DNA from: Oscillospiraceae bacterium | GTDB lineage: Bacteria; Bacillota; Clostridia; Oscillospirales; Ruminococcaceae | Direction of reading: 5' to 3' | Assembly: GCA_016296485.1 (NCBI GenBank) | Contig: JAEDJF010000056.1 | Coordinates: forward strand, 1 to 9,735 | Length of the DNA stretch: 9,735 nt | Shown here: positions 7,973 to 9,735 of the stretch, in pieces | Layout of the letters: each line of letters starts with the position of its first letter | How positions within the stretch are numbered: position 1 is the first letter of the stretch | Position numbers and translations under genes: made by a program | The notes under the pieces: model-generated | Seen by the model: the letters and a program-made list of their open reading frames with translations, nothing else | Databases searched by the model: none | Told to the model about the DNA's origin: nothing

Positions 7973-8239
7973 ATGCACTACGAGCACATGACCCACGGAA
8001 CCTGTTCCAAAAAAATCACCTTTGACCTTGAGGAAAACGGAACCGTCCACAACATCGTTTTCTTCGGCGGCTGCCCCGGAAACCTCCAGGCAATTCCGAA
8101 AATCCTCGAGGGCTGGAACGCCGACGACATCATCGAGCGCCTCTCCGGCAACGACTGCGCCGGGCGCGGCACCTCCTGCGCCGACCAGCTTGCGAGAGCC
8201 CTTGTGGTGGCAAAAGAAAAACTGGCGGAAGCAAAATAA
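7973..8239 (+). CDS. Small TSCPD-domain protein (TIGR03905-like)
   Basis: An 88-residue protein matching the stand-alone TSCPD domain family, a domain also found at the end of some ribonucleotide reductases. Its role is not known. Visible family features are an N-terminal GTCSKKITFDLE (9-20), FFGGCPGNLQAI (30-41), and the signature near the C-terminus, here TSCADQLA (67-74) with Ala in place of the usual Pro. Four cysteines, C11, C34, C62 and C69, could form a metal site (inference). AGGAG at 7959-7963 lies 9 nt before the ATG, and the gap to rlmA is 16 bp with no promoter seen, so it is the last gene of the DUF1294-rlmA operon. A strong terminator follows directly after its stop. Confidence 0.85.
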   Translation: MHYEHMTHGTCSKKITFDLEENGTVHNIVFFGGCPGNLQAIPKILEGWNADDIIERLSGNDCAGRGTSCADQLARALVVAKEKLAEAK

Positions 8240-8268
8240 AAAAAGCGGAGCGAAGGCTCCGCTTTTTT
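8240..8268 (+). terminator. Intrinsic terminator, likely bidirectional
   Basis: AGCGGAGC (8244-8251) pairs perfectly with GCTCCGCT (8256-8263) around a GAAG loop, followed by a run of T to 8268. An A run before the stem (8238-8244) extends the pairing and becomes a U tract when read on the minus strand. It ends the TSCPD operon and, lying about 30 bp past the stop of the convergent deacetylase gene, can also end that transcript. A second GC hairpin (GGGGCG 8273-8278 with CGCCCC 8287-8292) follows, with only a weak TTAATTTTA tail on the plus strand. Confidence 0.9.
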
Positions 8269-8298
8269 CTTCGGGGCGCTTTTCGCCGCCCCTTAATT

Positions 8299-9282
8299 TT
8301 ATTTTCCGTAAACCTCGAAGGTGTATCCCTTTTCCCGGACGCAGTCGATTACGTCACCGAGGATTTCCGCGTTGGTCTTCGAGACAGCATGGAGGAGGAA
8401 AATTTCCCCGCTATGGAGGGAGCCGGTCACCTTGTCGAAGGCTTTGGCGTTTTCCATCTGGCTGTCGGGGTCCCAGTCCTTATAGGCGAAGCTCCAGAAG
8501 ACACAGCGGTAGCCCATTTTCTGGAGAAGGGCGAGGTTCTGCTCCGAAAACGCCCCCTCCGGGAAGCGGAAAAGGTACATACTGTAACCGAAGTTTTCCT
8601 CAACGTAGTCATGAAGCTTTGCCACCTCGTCGTAGCCCTCCTCCGGAGAAATTCCGGTCATATTGGGGTGCCCCGCCGTGTGGTTCCCGACGACGTGCCC
8701 CTCGTCAATCATTCTCTGAACGAGCTCCGGCTGGCTCTTCGCGTAGGGGAGGGTGATGAAGAAAACGGCGCTGACGCCCTTTTCCTTCAGAACGTCGAGG
8801 ATTGCGCCGGTGTAGCCGTTTTCGTAGCCCTCGTCGAAGGTGAGATAGACCTTATTTTCAAACTCCTCGCCGGTGCGGACGAAGTCCGCGCAGTAGCCGC
8901 CGTACTGCTTTTGAAGCGCCGTACAGGCGGTGGGGCGTCCGTCGGCGTCAAAATTTGTCCCGGGACCCCAGGGCACCTGGTCGCAGGGAAGCCCCGCGAG
9001 CTTTTCGAACTCGCCGCTCATATTTTCCTTGCCCGGGAGCTCGTTCTGACCCGGGGAATAGGGCGAAAGGGCTTCGGCGTCGGGTTCGCTCTCCGTTTCG
9101 GGTTCGCTTTCGGGCGTATTAGGGGTAATTTCAATTTTGTCGGCGGGACCGAGCCCGCCCTCGCCGGAGATGACTCCGCTCATACCGTCGTCAGGTATAG
9201 GTTTTTCCTTTTTGAAACAGGCTGTCATTGAAAAGCATATCGCCGCGCACAAAAGGGCGGCTAAAACGCGGTATTTTTTCAT
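8299..9282 (-). CDS. pdaA: PdaA-like polysaccharide deacetylase lipoprotein
   Basis: A 327-residue NodB-fold (CE4) de-N-acetylase. The best match is the PdaA group, which removes the acetyl group from muramic acid on the way to muramic delta-lactam in spore cortex. The ATG at 9282 has GGAGG 5 nt upstream; an in-frame TTG at 9303 would place that site inside the gene. The N-terminus is a signal peptide ending in MTAC, with C22 as probable lipidated residue, then an acidic Pro/Glu/Ser linker (about 53-80). The catalytic domain starts near 140. CE4 motifs are TFDEGYENGYT (148-158, catalytic D150), HTAGH with metal ligands H201 and H205, RFPEGAFSE (239-247), the tryptophan-aspartate W270-D271, and LLHAVSKTNAEIL with H298. 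GYENGYT and the last motif are PdaA-like. The second Asp of motif 1 is Glu (E151). A housekeeping cell-wall deacetylase is the alternative role. Confidence 0.85.
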   Translation of the reverse strand: MKKYRVLAALLCAAICFSMTACFKKEKPIPDDGMSGVISGEGGLGPADKIEITPNTPESEPETESEPDAEALSPYSPGQNELPGKENMSGEFEKLAGLPCDQVPWGPGTNFDADGRPTACTALQKQYGGYCADFVRTGEEFENKVYLTFDEGYENGYTGAILDVLKEKGVSAVFFITLPYAKSQPELVQRMIDEGHVVGNHTAGHPNMTGISPEEGYDEVAKLHDYVEENFGYSMYLFRFPEGAFSEQNLALLQKMGYRCVFWSFAYKDWDPDSQMENAKAFDKVTGSLHSGEIFLLHAVSKTNAEILGDVIDCVREKGYTFEVYGK

Positions 9283-9347
9283 AATTTCCTCCGTCCCCGG
9301 CAAAATGTATTTGCGCGCCTTTCGCCGGAATCGTTTTTTTTACGATT

Positions 9348-9378
9348 TTATTTTACCACATATCCGTTTTTTTAAAAC
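9348..9378 (-). promoter_or_regulatory. Candidate forespore-type (sigma-F/G) or sigma-A promoter of the deacetylase
   Basis: On the minus strand GGTAAAATAA (9348-9357) resembles the sigma-F -10 (GGNRANAHTR, one mismatch), and GTTTT (9374-9378) sits 16 nt upstream against GYWTA (4/5). The core TAAAAT would also serve sigma-A but has no good -35. Bacillus pdaA is expressed in the forespore, so a forespore promoter would make sense. An inverted repeat, AATCGT (9329-9334) and ACGATT (9342-9347) around seven T, follows immediately in the leader. Weak, by eye. Confidence 0.3.
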
Positions 9379-9438
9379 CCATTTTTCCGTTTTAGAATAT
9401 TTTCCCCGGCAAAAAATCTTCCTGTAATAATTTTTTCC

Positions 9439-9467
9439 TTTTCATACGACAAAAAATAAAGTATAAT
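9439..9467 (+). promoter_or_regulatory. Rightward sigma-A type promoter
   Basis: A perfect TATAAT (9462-9467) lies 17 nt after TTTTCA (9439-9444, 4/6 to TTGACA), within AT-rich DNA. Transcription would start near 9474, exactly where the hairpin-forming stretch begins. No convincing open reading frame follows before the window edge, so the transcript would be either a small RNA or the leader of a gene to the right. Confidence 0.55.
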
Positions 9468-9472
9468 AATAC

Positions 9473-9547
9473 CGTAAGCCGCGCTTTACGCGGATTTTGC
9501 GTAAATTTTTCTTTGATTTTACGGGGTTTTAAGGGTCCGCCTTTTTT
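9473..9547 (+). ncRNA. Candidate small RNA or attenuator leader with alternative hairpins
   Basis: Four alternating blocks can pair with their neighbours: CGTAA (9473-9477), TTACGC (9486-9491), GCGTAAA (9499-9505) and TTTACG (9518-9523). Blocks 1:2, 2:3 (6 bp perfect) and 3:4 are mutually exclusive choices. A compact hairpin, CCGCG-CTTTA-CGCGG (9479-9493), competes too. GCGGA (9490-9494) can also pair with TCCGC (9536-9540), enclosing 3:4 and leading straight into six T (9542-9547), which looks terminator-like. I recognise no known RNA family: no riboswitch core, 6S, SRP, tmRNA or RNase P motif. Existence as a transcript is inference from the promoter and the pairing. Confidence 0.3.
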
Positions 9548-9611
9548 CTGCGGCAGGGCACAAAACCGCAGGGGCGGATAATATCCGCCCGAAAAGCCCC
9601 TACGAGTGGGG
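9548..9611. repeat. Palindromic repeat-like module
   Basis: Three inverted repeats lie side by side: CTGCGG/CCGCAG (9548-9553 and 9566-9571, 12-nt loop), GGGCGGATA/TATCCGCCC (9572-9580 and 9582-9590, one central base) and CCCC/GGGG (9597-9600 and 9608-9611). The GGGGCGGATA-type palindrome next to CCCCTACG resembles short interspersed palindromic elements that I recall from Oscillospirales-type genomes; this is recall, and copy number cannot be judged from one copy here. Confidence 0.4.
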
Positions 9612-9735
9612 TCGCGGAGCGCGTGACGTATGCCTTGCGCCGTTTTTCCGGTTGCGGTCGCGTTTCCGTCTCGCTATGACAGCTCGGCGATGTGACCTAT
9701 CGTGGGAAAATCTGTGCGGGGCGGCGGGAGCCGCT
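9612..9735. other. Right-edge stretch with nothing recognised
   Basis: GC-rich sequence after the palindromic module. The only plus-strand frame starting with ATG is 21 codons (9630-9695) and has no ribosome binding site or family likeness. On the minus strand a short frame enters from the right edge and stops after about 19 codons; it could be a gene end or part of the repeat. No tRNA or rRNA motif is visible. Confidence 0.4.

Noticed and set aside
9301..9303. TTG as start codon of the deacetylase
   Set aside because: It lies upstream of the GGAGG that serves the ATG at 9282 and would add seven residues before a normal signal peptide.
9548..9575. CAGGGCACAAAACC resembles the CAGGGCAAACC core of the c-di-GMP-I (GEMM) riboswitch
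   Set aside because: The spacing is off and the required downstream ACGCAAAGCC and tetraloop receptor parts are absent.
9630..9695. Short plus-strand ATG frame of 21 codons near the right edge
   Set aside because: No ribosome binding site, no conservation signal visible, and it overlaps a structured repeat-like region.
9283..9735. tRNA, SRP RNA, tmRNA, RNase P or 6S RNA in the gene-poor right end
   Set aside because: None of their conserved sequence motifs was found on either strand, though a covariance search was not possible.

Overview
The window looks like chromosomal DNA of a GC-rich, probably spore-forming member of the Clostridia (Oscillospirales-like; this placement is inference). 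The reasons are an addB-addA pair in Firmicutes order, a PdaA-type deacetylase linked to spore cortex synthesis, strong AGGAGG ribosome binding sites, GTG starts, G/C-ending codons and AT-rich intergenic gaps. All six genes belong to recognisable families. I see no phage, CRISPR, transposase or defence cassette.

Layout. Positions 1-6668, minus strand: addB, then addA overlapping it by 11 bp, together encoding the AddAB helicase-nuclease. addA runs off the left edge inside its nuclease motif. Positions 6669-6835: a divergent control region with a near-consensus sigma-A promoter facing right, a probable promoter facing left, and an inverted repeat. Positions 6836-8239, plus strand: a compact operon of a DUF1294 membrane protein, an RlmA-type 23S rRNA guanine methyltransferase (coupled by an ATGA overlap) and a small TSCPD-domain protein. 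Positions 8240-8268: an intrinsic terminator that can work in both directions, since the next gene converges on it. Positions 8299-9282, minus strand: a PdaA-like polysaccharide deacetylase lipoprotein.

Positions 9283-9735 hold no convincing gene. They contain a candidate forespore-type promoter for the deacetylase, a good rightward promoter at 9439-9467, a run of mutually exclusive hairpins ending in a T tract (possible small RNA or attenuator), and a palindromic repeat-like module.

The genes serve separate jobs: double-strand break repair, ribosome modification with unknown companions, and cell-wall or spore peptidoglycan modification. The points most worth checking are an AddB that has lost its N-terminal Walker A motif and the structured transcript candidate near the right edge. 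No clearly new system is visible.
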